The position numbers and the translations under genes were made by a program. Positions 1 to 12,700 of a stretch of DNA of 64,000 bases are shown one piece after another. This stretch comes from Heterotrichella gracilis (taxonomy: Eukaryota; Sar; Xanthophyceae; Tribonematales; Xanthonemataceae), in NCBI GenBank assembly GCA_032358255.1, contig JAULBX010031370.1:124001-188000 (forward strand). The letters run 5' to 3'. The notes beneath the pieces were generated by a model that saw only the letters and a program-made list of their open reading frames with translations, was not told where the DNA came from and did no database searches. Within the stretch, counting starts at the first letter, position 1, and every line of letters begins with the position of its first letter.

Positions 1-1710
1 AGCTGCCTAGCAGTGTGTTGGCCCAGCACCCACCGTGCAGCCTTGGCCCCACCCAGTCTCGAGGCGAAGGAGACAGGCAATCGGACCACCATGGGCACTG
101 GGCGTGTCTAGAACATTGGAACTCGGCTTGTGACCAGCTGGGCTTGCAAGCCCAAGTAACGGTGGCACCTGAGCGAGGTGGGGTCAAGTCCCTGGCAGGG
201 ATGGAGGGTGCCTAGGCTCGCAAAACGAGCTGTACAGCTGCTTTATTTTCAGACACTACCGGTAGCTCATGTGGGCAGTCGTCGTGTACGCGATGAGGCC
301 AGGCCGTATGTAGTCTTAGAAATGATGCATACGGTTTGTGTTTATGAGCGGTGAATGTCCTCCGCGGGTCCCCCGTTCGCGCGCGAGCGGCGCCCTCCCC
401 GTTTGAAGTTTGAAACCTGGGCTGATTGTCTTCGATGAATATTCCTTATTACATTGCAGTCCAAGCAAGAATAGATTTGTGAACGTCGTTTACGTTTCTG
501 CTGTGCACTCAAGTTGCAAGTTCCTTTTGCTGGTTGTGGTGGCTGATCTGGATCTCGCCGACCTCGTTTGAACGTGGGAGGACAGCTCGGTCAACCTTGT
601 CTGGGCAACTGAAACAGGGCTCACTTTCAACCGTGGAACCCTTAAAGCTGCGCCATTCGTTGCTTGCTTTCGTTGTGCAGTTGCGCTAAAGCTTGTTCAA
701 AGGATATCGATAATAGGGTTGGCCAGTGGATGTCCTACCTTGAAGTTATGGGGACAACAGCTGGCGCTGACTGCACTGGAGCCTTCTCGAGACGCCTTGG
801 CGTCACGCCTCCCAAACAATAACAAACCCATCCCGCTTTGTTGTCAAAGCAACACTCTGGCTTGGCAGCACTCCCTCGTGGTTGCTGTGGGGGACCTGGC
901 ATGTTGGACTTTATCGGTTGTGCCTCTTGTTACTTTGAAGGGCAGTCAGGTACGGCAACCGTCAAGCGGAGCGTCCTCTTGCACTCCAAACTGAAAAAAC
1001 ACTCTCGAGATACATTGGTTTTTGCTCTGTTGCTGTCAAGATTGCTTGCAGCCAGCGACCGCTCGTGCGTGAATATATTGCAACCTTTTGCATGCATGCA
1101 TGTGTGGGGTACTGAAAAGCTGTTAAATGATCCCGGCTGTGGACCGCAGGATGGTGTTTTGGACAACATCATCCACGAGGAGGGGAGGCTTCGGCACGCG
1201 GTAAGGAACCGCAGTCACAGACGTCCATTCCTAGTGTCTGCTATGCGGTTGCAGTCCGTGGGTTTTTGAAAGACCTGCTTTGACTGTGGTTTAAAGCTCT
1301 GTTCAGCACAACCAGCGCCAGTTGCAGCTAGCTGGCGTCAACCGGTAGTGTGCACGTGTCTTGCACTTAAGTCGATCCTACCACTATGTAGGCCAGTGGC
1401 AAAGGCTTGATAGGTTTCCTACCGTGCCCTGCACTGCTACACCCTATGCCCCATATCTACAACCCTTGTGACAGGCCACATTTTGGTTTCCATCCCTCCA
1501 GGGACTGTGGTGCTGCTCCCCGGGACCAACCTCCGACTGTGCTCCCTCCCCACCACCACACCCACCTTCAACATAGACTGGCAAGTACAACCCAGCAGCC
1601 GCCCACCCCACCCCCGCCACACGCACCATACCCCACCCAGGTCACCCTCCAACCAATCACACCAGGGCACATTGGCGCCGTTCGCCAGCATCTCGGGCGC
1701 ATTTTCAGCA
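1..1710. other. Upstream flank without a confident gene
   Basis: I see no convincing coding exon between 1 and about 1,467. The short open frames have no recognisable domain and no consistent splice phases. From 1,468 to 1,710 the frame of the carrier gene is open upstream of its first ATG, so part of this stretch may be 5' UTR or an N-terminal extension joined to an unseen exon. Confidence 0.4.
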
Positions 1711-4700
1711 ATGGGCAGCGCAACCAGCGCCAGCTTTTCCCGCACACTCTCCTCCTTTTCCCAGCACATGGCTCAGTGTAACAATGGGGCGCTCAACCAG
1801 CCCGCGCCAGCCTTTGCTGCCATGTCGTTCTTCATGCCCTTTCTGCAGACCACCCCCTGGACCCGCATGTCTGACTCGGATATCCGCCTGATCTTCAATG
1901 ACATGGATATCGACAACAATGGCAAACTGGACTTTAAGGAGATGAAGGTGAGGGCTGGTTGCTTTTGCATGCCTCCCCAACATCAGGAACCGCTGTGCCG
2001 GGGAGTTGCCAGTGCATCTTTCTTACAGCTGGCTTGTAATCATCATTCTGTTGGTTTGTCATGAAGGTTGCCCTGGCTTGCAGTCATGGAAATCAGCTAA
2101 TACATGTCATTGTGGTATTTAGGTTGCCCTGGCCCGGCTGGGCCTGCCCTGTGCCGAGGACTATCTGGCGGACATGATTCGGCAGTACGACAGGAACAAT
2201 GATGGGTCTGTGGACTTCCTTGAGTTCAAGGCCTACTTGCAGAAGCACGAGCGCAATATGAAGGCGGCGTTTGAGGGCCTTAAACCCAAGGTAGGGTGCT
2301 GGGAATTAAAGAGGCTAAGATTCAATAAAAGGCTGCCTGTCGTTCTCTTTGGCACCTCCTCTTCCTCGACCAACAGGCTTTGTTCCACGTGCAGCATATG
2401 TATATTGGAAAGTAAAACATGAACAAAGTTTTTTTTACTAAATTTCTGTAAAACAAAGTCAAGTCAATTAGTCAAAATTCAAAACAGCATTATTCATTTC
2501 TGCATCCCGCCCATGTGTAGGACGGCCAGGTGAGCGTGGAGCAGCTGGAGCGGGTGCTGCGCAGGGCGGGGCTACCCGCAACCCGCACCGACGCACACAA
2601 AATGGTTGAGCTGCTGGACAGGAATGCAGACAGCGCCATCAGCTACGAGGAGTTCTGCAGATATGTGTGCCTGCTGCCCGCTACCCAGGTGAGGTGGTGG
2701 TGGTGGCGGTGGCGGCGGTGATGGTGGTGGTGGGGTGGTGGTTGTGGTTGAATGTTGCACAGTTGCGCAGTGCGGGAACCAGTTGGCACAAACACATGCC
2801 TCGCAAGATCAGCTGGTGTGTTGTGGTGTGGGATCGTGCAGTCTTGGTTGGTGGGACCACATGCAATGACTGTCAACCCCTTTCTCTGCCAATGCCTGAC
2901 GCCAAACCCCCCCTCACCAGGTTGACAACCTGAACGTGATGTACTGCTGGTTAGACAGCGCAGACTGGGTGGCGGACATGGAGTACAGGTGCGGCTATAG
3001 CCTAAACCCTGACGCGTAAACCCTAAACATGGGGTACAATCGTGCGGCGGTGGCAGGCGCATCAGGTGCATGACACCAGATAATATTCATACTAATTTAT
3101 ATTTATTTTTAGTGTACTAACATCCACGGCACCCGCATATTGACATCGATTGAGTGGATGGCTTTGGGCAAGCTGTGGCAATGGCACAGGCATCACTTGC
3201 AGACCATGGTCACGGACATCATGGCCAACATGGGGATCAGTCAAACATGCAGACAACGCGGTTCAACCTTTATCAAGTATCCAGCTCATCACATGCCGCA
3301 AAGGGAGCACATGGATCTCGACACCCCCCCCACTCAGCATGCCCCCCACACGGAATCCCCCACTGCAGGCTGTGCATGACCCCCCCCAACCAACCCTTCC
3401 AGCGCTTCATTGCCGGGGGCCTGGCGGGTGCGGTGTCCCGCAGCGCCACGGCCCCACTCGAGCGCCTGCGCACCATCATGATGGCCAGCAGCAGCTCGGG
3501 ATCGGTGGTGGAGGTGGCGAGGAGCATGTGGCGGGAAGGAGGGGTGGGAGGTGCGGGGATGCACTTGCAGTCGATGCACACATCAGCAATGCGCCTGCCG
3601 CTGGGGGAAACACTCACCACCACCGTTGCACTACCGCCACCGCTCTTTCATTCCTCATCCCACCCCCCGCCAATGCCCTGTCATTACCACCCCCAACCCA
3701 TAAACTGGGAAACCTGGCCACCAGTCACAAAGGCAGCCATCAACTGCTCTTTGTGTAAGGGTGCATGGCAATGTGCATGAAAATTGCATGGCATTGTCAT
3801 CCACGCAGGCCTGTTCAGGGGCCAACCTGTCGCTCCCGCCTCCCTCCCCCCCTAAACCCTAAACCCTACATTCCCCTACATCTGCGCAGGCCTGTTCAGG
3901 GGCAACCTGGCCACCATCCTCAAGGTCTTCCCCAACTCCGCCATCAGCTTTGGTGTCTTTGACGCAACCAAGGACCTGTTCCTCTCGAGCCACAAGGGGG
4001 CGGAAAAAGCCTCGCTCAAAACCCACGAGCAGCTCCTATGTGGCATGGCTGCGGGAGCTGTTTCCTGCGCTGCTACGTACCCCTTGGACGTGCTGCGCAC
4101 CCGCATGTCCATCCCCGGGAATGGCGCCAGCCTTGGGAAGGTGCTTCTTGGCATTGTGAGGACGCAGGGTGTGTGGGCGCTGTACAACGTGAGTGTGGGC
4201 CGGGGAGGGTGGGGGGTGATGGCCGGCCATGTTTTAGGTGATGCAAATGCGATGGAGGATATGCTAATGCCCCACCAAGCATCATTACCGCCCACCCGCA
4301 CTGATGATACCACCAGCACTCTCGAAACCACCCCACCCAATATCACCACACCATCACCAACCTCCGAAATTACCCTTCCCTAGGGTTTCCGTGCCTCCCT
4401 GTTCTCCGACGTGCTGTGCGACGGCATCGGCTTCTTCATGTATGAGATTTGCCAGGCCTCCTTCCGGCGCATGCACGGCGGCAGGCAGCCGAGTGCCAAG
4501 GAGAAAGGGGTGATGGGTGGCATGTCGTCGCTGGTGGTCATGACCACGATCATGCCGCTTGAAGTGGTCATGCGCAGGCTGCAGGTGGGGACCGAGGTGG
4601 CGTGGGGTAGTCCCACAGGAATTTCAATTTCATGCGGTTGTCTGATATGGACTCTGGCGTGGTTAACACACTTGAATGTCGCAGGGCCCTACTGCGCAAA

Positions 4701-5028
4701 TTTGTGCTGTATCCATCCCATGGCCCAGGGCACCAACTTTCCGCATCCCACTCCGTGACCCCCCACTGACAATCTCCCATCCCATGTGCAGCTGCAAGGG
4801 TCCCCGGGGTACCCCATCCAGTACCGCGGCATGCTGGACGCCTTCCGCCAAATCATCGCCAAGGAGGGGGTGAGGGCGCTGTACCGGGGCCTGTTCACCA
4901 GCTATGCCAAAGTGGTCCCCTCCATCACCGCCATGTACTTCCTGTACGAGCTGCTGTCGCAGCAGTGGGGCATCGGGGGCCTGAGGCGGTACAAGCAGCT
5001 GGCACTGGAGGAGGAGGCGGGGAGGTGA
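1711..5028 (+). CDS. EF-hand (Ca2+-regulated) mitochondrial carrier, SCaMC/APC-like
   Basis: Likely an inner-membrane mitochondrial solute carrier of the Ca2+-regulated ATP-Mg/phosphate class. Exons I could phase: 1711-1947, 2123-2290, 2521-2688, 2921-2988, 3369-3550, 3890-4188, 4384-4584, 4792-5028; all joins keep frame. The N-terminal third has EF-hand loops (DMDIDNNGKLDF; YDRNNDGSVDF) and two weaker ones (DGQVSVEQLE; LDRNADSAISYEEF). The C-terminal part has three carrier repeats with the motifs TAPLERLRT, YPLDVLRTR and MPLEVVMRR. The third lacks the usual Lys/Arg at the last motif position. The first ATG is at 1711, but the frame is open further upstream, so the true N-terminus is uncertain. 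Substrate cannot be read from sequence. The stop is followed by a duplicated copy of the gene's own 3' end. Confidence 0.85.
3801..3830 (+). repeat. Intronic echo of a carrier exon start
   Basis: The segment GCAGGCCTGTTCAGGGG plus its AG acceptor occurs here and again at the true exon start near 3,886. The intron therefore carries a second, nearby candidate 3' splice site. Confidence 0.75.
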
Positions 5029-5130
5029 CGTGAGGAGTTTAGGGTTTAGGCCAGGGCTGTTTAGGGTTTAGGCCAGGGCTGAGGCGGTACAAGTAGCTGG
5101 CACAGGAGGAGGCGGGGAGGTGACGTGGGG
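4981..5130 (+). repeat. Duplicated 3' end of the carrier CDS
   Basis: The last 53 bases of the gene region (4981-5033, including the TGA) reappear at 5079-5130 with a few changes. A TTTAGGG-rich spacer separates the copies. The second copy lies in the 3' flank. Confidence 0.8.
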
Positions 5131-6767
5131 AGCGCTGTTTAGGGTTTAGACCAGGGCTGGGACTGCGGTGGGTGGGTTGTTGGGTGGCCCAGGCCACAGC
5201 ATTTCGCACTAAATTGGATTTTGAATTGTGGACTGTGCTTGGCCACATTATGGCTTTGAATTGTTGGGCGAGGCTTGCCCACAAGGCGCACCGCAGTGCA
5301 TAACTAAATGGAGGGCGGGGTGCAGATCAAGGTGGTTAGCGTTCTGCAACAGAGCTGTGCAAATGCCAATTGCGCGCAGAGCTGGGCATGTAGGGGGAGG
5401 ACCTTATCGCGGTGTGGGGGGATTGAGGAGGTGGCTCAAGAGGTCACGCGATTGGTACAACTTTGGAGTCTTGATGGGACCTGCACATATGAGTGCAACG
5501 CTATGGGTCCTGTGTACTTTGACTGCATTTGGCAAATAAAGCATTGGGAGGTGCAAAGATAGAATCTTTCCACTCCGACTGGGCGTTATGGGTGAGGGTT
5601 GAGGCTAAGGGACATGTCACATTGCCATGCCATGCCATAGTGTGGTGCCCCTTAATAACGGTCAATGAGTCTCAATCTTTGCATTTTAAGTATATTTCTA
5701 ATCAGAAATATCATGTACCGTTGGGTGCCTCCTTGGGAATAGGTATTTCTTACAAATTTTATGTGGGCATTACCATTACACCAGTGATGCCAAGCGGGGC
5801 ATTGGGTCCATTTTTTGCACATTTTCTGACTTGAGAAACCTCACCAATGTACAGATGGGCACACCTGTATTGGTCTTTGAGTTTTAAACCGTTGGCGATG
5901 ATGGAAAAGGGTGCCATTGTTGGTGGGGCATGTATTTGTGGGGACAGCAGTTGGCCCCTCAGGGGACCAAAATTACCCCCACCCTCTTTCCTCCCATTCC
6001 ACCGGTTGCCCACCAGAACACAAAAGCGCGGTGTGCACAACTAAACTTGTAAGAAACTCCTTATCTTGGCCTTTCCCAGGACAACAATATTGAAAACTGC
6101 ACAACCGAACTGCAAGGGAACCTTGTGCTTCTCATAGATAACCTGGACTTTAAACCGAGTTCAAATGGGGGTCGCATGTGAGCTCGACGAAATGTACAGC
6201 CGCGATGAAGACACTTGAAGCCTGCGGCGGTTCCAAGTAATAAACAGGTTGTCTGGTGAGTGGAGTGACGACGTATTTACTGTGCCAATAGCCTCCGTTT
6301 CCCTGCAGTCGTGCACTTGGGTGACTTGTAACGTCAAATATGGGGCCAGGTGTGAAAACCACCGCATGGCCACAATATATCCTGGTGACTCAAACTTTGC
6401 TTATCACATGAGCATATATGTAGAGAACACTAGGTGATGATATACTATATGTGCTTCAATCGTGCAAACCAATGCCGCTGCTGTGCCTAATGCTTCATAG
6501 GCCATTCCAGGCTTTTCAGCATGCCAACTCTGTTTGCCCTTGAGCTGTTTGGGAACCATGCGAGCCAGCAGAGTATCTGAGATAGGTTTTCAACCCTGTA
6601 CACCTTGGTTGGACTGCACAAAAGACCATTGGCACCACCCAGTTCTTGCACGTGGTGATCTGACCTCATGTCCCTTGTGGGTTGGCCTCATGCACAGACA
6701 TGTGGGCGCCATATGATGCTCTTGCAGAGCTGACAACATAGTGCCTGTTGTGTGGCATGCAGGAGCA
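5029..6767. other. Intergenic region
   Basis: It starts with TTTAGGG-type motifs and the echo of the carrier's end, then AT-richer sequence. I found no exon with matching phases or recognisable domain. It probably contains the 3' UTR of the carrier and the promoter of the ankyrin gene. Confidence 0.5.
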
Positions 6768-9700
6768 ATGGGGAAGCGCACCATCTGTGGGGCTGGGTTT
6801 GAGGGAGACCAGAGGGGGCAAATTCACGAACGCTGTACCAAAACAGGGGACCTACAGAGCAATGCATTGTCAGCACCAGCAGTCCAAGAGCCTGCTTGCA
6901 GTACCACAGACGGAGTACATGCCAAGGTGGGTGCTTGTCATATAATAAGTGTTCTCTACTAAATAAGGGCTTGGCCGTTCCAAGAGGGGCCCGACCAAGG
7001 GCTGACTGTTGGTGCACATTGCCACAGGCGCAGCAGGATGACTGGGACACCTTTGTGGTGCACAACTGGCGCCCTGCACTGGAGATAGTGTATGGAAAAG
7101 CGTGGAAGGACCACTTTGGCAGCGAGGTGGCGGCAATGCTCCACCTGGCACTGCACCAGTCCTTTGCCAGCGGCAACGCAGAGCTCAGGATTGCTGAAAC
7201 CACCTCCCAGCAGGAGGCCTCACCCGATGCCTCCCAGCCGCCCACCGACAGCGAATCAAACTCTTCAGCAGAGGAGCACAGGGGCGACCTGGCTGGCTCC
7301 CCACCGACTGTCCTCCCCTCAGCAGTGCAGCCGCCCTCTTGCAAGTGCCAGACCTGCGGCCCTGCCGCACCAGCCAGCGGGAGCCAGCAGCAAGCGCAGC
7401 AGCAGCCCACATCAGCCGAAGAGGTTGCCGGGCCTAGCCAAGCAGTGGATCCACCAGAGCATGAATGTGGGCATGGCTGCAGCCATGCGCCTGTACCTGG
7501 TAGTGCGCTGGCAGGGGGGCATATTACGGGCGAGCTGGCAGCCATGCTCTCAGCCTCTCTGACAGCCCACGTTGCAAGGATGACCCGAAACAGCCCCCAG
7601 GCGGCCGTCCAGGACGCTGCTGTGGCTTCGCTGATCAACGTGCCGTCAGGTGGCAGTGGTTCTGTGGCGGCGGGGGACCCCCTGCATCGCCAGGCCATGA
7701 TGCTCCTGCGCGAGAACATCCTGGATGGCATCGACTGCTGGGGCAGGACGCCTGTGCACATTGCGGCGGCGGCTGGCAGGGCGGACATTGTGCAGCAGCT
7801 GCTGTTTGCGGGGTGTGATGCGGCCAAGATCCTGCCCATCGATTATAGGTCAGTGATCTCCCAGCTGCATCGATTACAGTGATCAACCATGCTGCATGTC
7901 AACATGTCCCAAGTGCTGGTCGTTCTGTAATGATTGGAATGTGCGTGGGTGTAGGTCAATGCATTGGGTCATTGGACAGCGCAATTCATGAGAAGACTCT
8001 TCATGCTGCATGTGTGACCCATGCATCCAATGCATGCATGTGCTGATCCCATAATCCAGTGCATGCGCAGAGGAATGCAGCGACACCTCAGCTATAATCC
8101 TCAACCCCACATCCAATGCATGTGCTGGATGTTTCGCCAAACCCTAAACCCTACATCTGATGCATGCGCAGGGTGTTGCAGCGGCACCTCAGCGCCCTAG
8201 CGAGCCCGGGGGAGCCCCTCGCCCCCGCCTCGCCCACCGCACCCGACCCCCCTCCATCCCCCCGCGTCGCCGTGGACCTCGCCAGCCTGCACTCAGTCAC
8301 CTTCCAGTACTGCACAGCCCTCCACCTGGCAGCGCACGCGGGTCACCTGCCAGTGGCCGAGGTCCTGCTGCAAAGCGGCTCGGTGGATCCTCGCGCCCCG
8401 AATGCCGTGGGGTGCACCGCGCTACATTTGGCGGCGCAGCAGGGGCACGCGGCGGTGGTCTCCCGGCTGTGCCAGGCAGGGGGAAATATTAATGCGGAGG
8501 ACCAGGCGGGGCGCACGCCGCTGCACTATGCGGCGGGGCTGGGCCACGACGCGGTGGTGGGGGAGCTGTGGGCCAAGGGGTGCAATGTTGAGGGGGCGGA
8601 CAAGGCGGGGTGGACGGGTAAGTTGCTGGGTATTGAGTTGCATATGGGTTCAGCCAGATCAGCAGTCAGCCTGCATGTCTAGGGAGCAGCTAGCCCGTCC
8701 TGGCGCTGCTTGTATATCTCTGCATCGGCGGATTGCAATGCAGCTAGTGGGTAATGGCATGCACATTGTCAATGCCTCCCAAAGTGCATCGGCGCCGCGC
8801 AGTGCATGCTGTTGACCATCACAACTGCGGGGTGTTCTTCAAACCCTAACTGTGCCCTAACCATTGCTGCGCAGCGCTGCACTACGCCACCGAAGGCGGC
8901 TTCACCGAGGTTGTCTCCAAGCTGGTCATCGCTGGCAGCCCGGTGCACAAGGCTGAGCGTGGCGGCTACACCCCCGCGCACATCGCAGCCTGCAAGGGCT
9001 ACCACGACATCATGGAGAGGCTGCTGCATGCGGGTTACACGGTGGACACCTTTGGGAGCGCGAGCGGGGCGGCGGGGGGCGGGGGCAGCACGGCGATCCA
9101 CCTTGCCGCGCAGCATGGTCATTGCCAGGTGAGCCCATGCATATCCTATGCTCAGCATGTGCATGTGCATGCATGCGTCTGAATTTGAAAGTGGTATGGA
9201 TCGTGCGTTGGATTTTCATGTGCACCCGCTTGAGCATGGCGACAATGCAAGTTAGGTAGTGCAAATAGGAGCAGTACAGGGATCCAAGATGTTGCGGAGC
9301 GTGGTGATTGTTTGGTGAGCCCTGCATGTAGGTACATATTGAGTCACAAGCTATCCAGCAATGTAGTCAAGAAAGCAGCACCACACACGTTTTGCATGAG
9401 GGAAGTGGGGTGGATTTTGAACGTGACTTTTGCATGAACATGGCAGGGGCATACGGCACTTTCAACCTGCTGGACAGCACACACCCCTGCCTTGTGAGCA
9501 CTGCATGCACGGCCTTGCATTCAAGAAGTGGGACGAGTGATGCTTTAGGTTCAGGGTTTGGCATCTAGTGCTTAGGGTTAAGGGTTTTGCTGAGGGGCCG
9601 CTGTCCCTGGCCGCAGGTGGTGGACAAGCTGCTTCGCTCCGGCGCCAACCCCAGCCTGCGGGACTTCCGCGGCCGCACCCCGCTGCAGTGCGCGGCCGAG

Positions 9701-12700
9701 GGCGGGCACGCGGACACCTTCGCGCGCATCCGCCAGACCGGGTGCAGCCCCCTCGGGGAGGACAACTCAGGCGCCACTACCCTCCACGCGGCGTGTTCCG
9801 GCGGATCCTGGCCCATAGTCAGCTCCCTATCGGATGCCGGGTGCGACGTGGGTGCGAGGACTGCCAGCGCGCGCAGCGTGCTGCACTGCGCGGCGCAGGG
9901 CGGGCATCTGGACCTGGTGCAGCGCCTGGTGGGGCTGGGGTGTGGGCTGGGGGAGGTGGATGACGCGGGGAACGGCGTGTGGCATGCGGCCGCGGGCGGC
10001 GGGAACGTGGGCGTGGTGGAGTTTCTGCACAGCAAGGGGTGTGAGGTGGACGCCAAGAATGGGGGAGGGTGGACGGCGCTGCACTACGCCGCGCGAGCAG
10101 GTACTGGGGCTGGGTTGTGGCATGTAGCAATGCCCTTGCACGCTCATGGTACCATCCAGCAGCGCATGCGCATGTTTGGGTGGTGGCTGTGCCCAACCGA
10201 TGCACTGCTGGTGTGGGTTGTGGGACTAGGTGGCGACCATGCCCGACTGCTTTGCCTGCTGGATTAGGATTATGGGTTTGCATGTAGGTGTTTGTAGTGC
10301 TGGTTTGAAATTTGGATGGCTGTACCCTGTTGCTGGGCTAGGGCTTAGCATTTGAAATTGGGGTAGTGGCTGCATCCTGCTGCTGCACTAGCCTTCAGCT
10401 TGCTCACCACGCCGCCCATCCCCCTCACTGCAGGCGCCCTTGACACTGTGCACAAGCTTCTGGAATTCGGAGCAGACCCCGCAGCCATATCCAGCCAAGG
10501 CTGGACCGCGCTGCACTGTGCGGCGCAGATGGGCCACGAGGCGGTGATGGAGGTGCTGGTGGGCCGGCTGCGGGAGGGGCTGGTGGACCATGCGGATGAG
10601 CGCGGGTGCACAGCGCTGCACTTGGCGGCGGAGCGGGGGAGCGCGCCGGCGGTGCAGCTGCTGCACAAGGTGGGGGCTGGTGGATGCGTGGAGGGGCTCA
10701 TGACAATAGCAATTGCAGTGACAGCTCACGCTTTTTGCTCAACACAAAGTTACTGTCTGTCACAGGTACAATTACAGCTAGGTAATTGCAACTCCACTCC
10801 CACTCCCACTTCTAATCAAAACCACAACCGCATGACAATTCACAGTTGCAATGACCAACACAAAGCCTTACACGATGGAATACCCTGTCAGGGTATTACC
10901 ATACGAAACTCCACCTATTCACCCGCACTGCCACCCCTGTCCCAGGCCGGCGCCTCCCTCGACGCCCAGAGCCGCGAGGGGTGGACCCCCCTGCACCTGG
11001 CCACCAAGGCGCGCCACCTGCGGGCGGTGGAGGCGCTGCTTGAGGCTGGTGCCAGCGCGCAGCTGGCAACCGCTGCAGGCTGCACGCCGCTGCACTTTGC
11101 GGTGCAGCTGGCTGACATGGCGCTGTTCAACCAGCTGTACCCGCATGCTGCGCGCAGCGCACGGCAGAAGGACGCAAAAGGTGTGCACTTTGTTTTCATT
11201 ATTGTTTTGGCATACAACAATTATAAATATTATAACAATGACAGTGCCGTATTTATGAGCAACGTTTGTTCAGTAAATGTAAAAGCCGGACAAGCTGGGC
11301 AGTTGAAGGCTGTTGATACTGTTGGGTTGGGTTGTGCAGAGGATCCTATTCATATGCGTGCTCTCACGTTCAATGTGTTTTGCCCTGCAGGCCACAGCGT
11401 GCTGCACTACGCGGTGGAGGGCGGCAGCCCCGAGATCGTCAGCATCCTGCTGCTCACAGGGCACGCGGACGACCTCCTCGCCTGCCCCGGCACATTCACC
11501 CCCCTGCACCTGGCGGCCAAGGCGGGATTTGTGGAAGTGCTCCCCTTTCTGCTCAAGGCGGGGTTCAAGGCCAGCGTGGTAGACCCCGAGGGGCGCACCC
11601 CTGTGCATTACGCGGCCATGGGCGGTGGTGGGGCCGCGGCCTGGGGCGGGAGGGCGGGGAGGGCTGTGAGCCATGTGAAGGTGTTTGAGATGCTGCTGGG
11701 AGCGGGGTGCGACCCCGCGGCGGTGGACGCGCATGGGTGCATGGCGCTGCACTTTGCGGCAGGTGGGTCCCAGCACAGCCTTGGCTGGTGCAGATTATGA
11801 AACGATGGGAGTACGCATGCTGGCAAATTGGGGGAATGCAAAATCACCAGCCAGCCATATTAGTCTAAACTCGCAATTCGAAACCCCAGGCTCTGGCAAC
11901 GTGGATTATCATCTCCCTTGTTGAACACCTGGCAAAACCCTAAACTACAAAACCCTAAATCTTAAACCCTAAAACCTAAACCCCAACCCCGCCCCGGCAG
12001 GCTCCGGCAACCTGCCCATCGTGTCGCACCTCCTCAAGCTGGGCGCATGCGCGCACCACCCTGACGAGCAGCAGTGGACCCCGCTGGCATGGGCCGCCTC
12101 CGCCGGCCGTGCGCACGTCATCCCCTGCCTCATTGAGCATGGTGATGATCCCCTGCACCGCGACAGCCGCGGCCGCCTGGCGCTGCACCTGGCGGCGGAG
12201 CAGGGCCACTCCGAGGCGTGCGGCGTGCTGGTGGATGCCATGGTGGCGCTGAGGGCGGACACCAACGTGGCGGTGCGTGGGCCGGCGGTGTTGTTATGTA
12301 CAGTGTATATCTATTACATTCACACATGTTGTGAGTAATTTGTGCCGCCAGGGCTCGCCAGGAGTGGGGTCTGGGTGGGTGGTTGCTGTAGCATCATCAC
12401 TCACCGCAAGGGACCCATGCCATATCCTGGGTGTATTACAGTGGATCAAACTGGGACAATGGAACAGCGCCCACCTGACCATTGCGGGTGATCACGCAGT
12501 TATCATTCGCCACGTGTTGTCGCTTGCCCTCTCCCTTGCCCTGTCCCTCGCCCCTGCTCCTTGCTCTACCCCACATGTGCTGCTGCTTGCCTGGTACGGT
12601 GTAATTAAGGGCCCGGCTGTGCCCCACAGGACGACGAGGGCCGGCGCGCGGTGGACATTGCCGCTGAGAAGGGCCACGGCTTGATCGTGGCCAAGCTGCT

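Noticed and set aside
3155-3300. Possible extra exon of the carrier (open frame starting GFGQAVAMAQ)
   Set aside because: No acceptor gives the phase required after the exon ending at 2988, and the sequence does not look like carrier protein; the acceptor at 3368 fits phase and family.
3845-3870. Interstitial telomere or chromosome-end scar
   Set aside because: The CCCTAAA runs are only two to four units, scattered in many introns and polarised to splice sites, which does not fit fused or healed chromosome ends.
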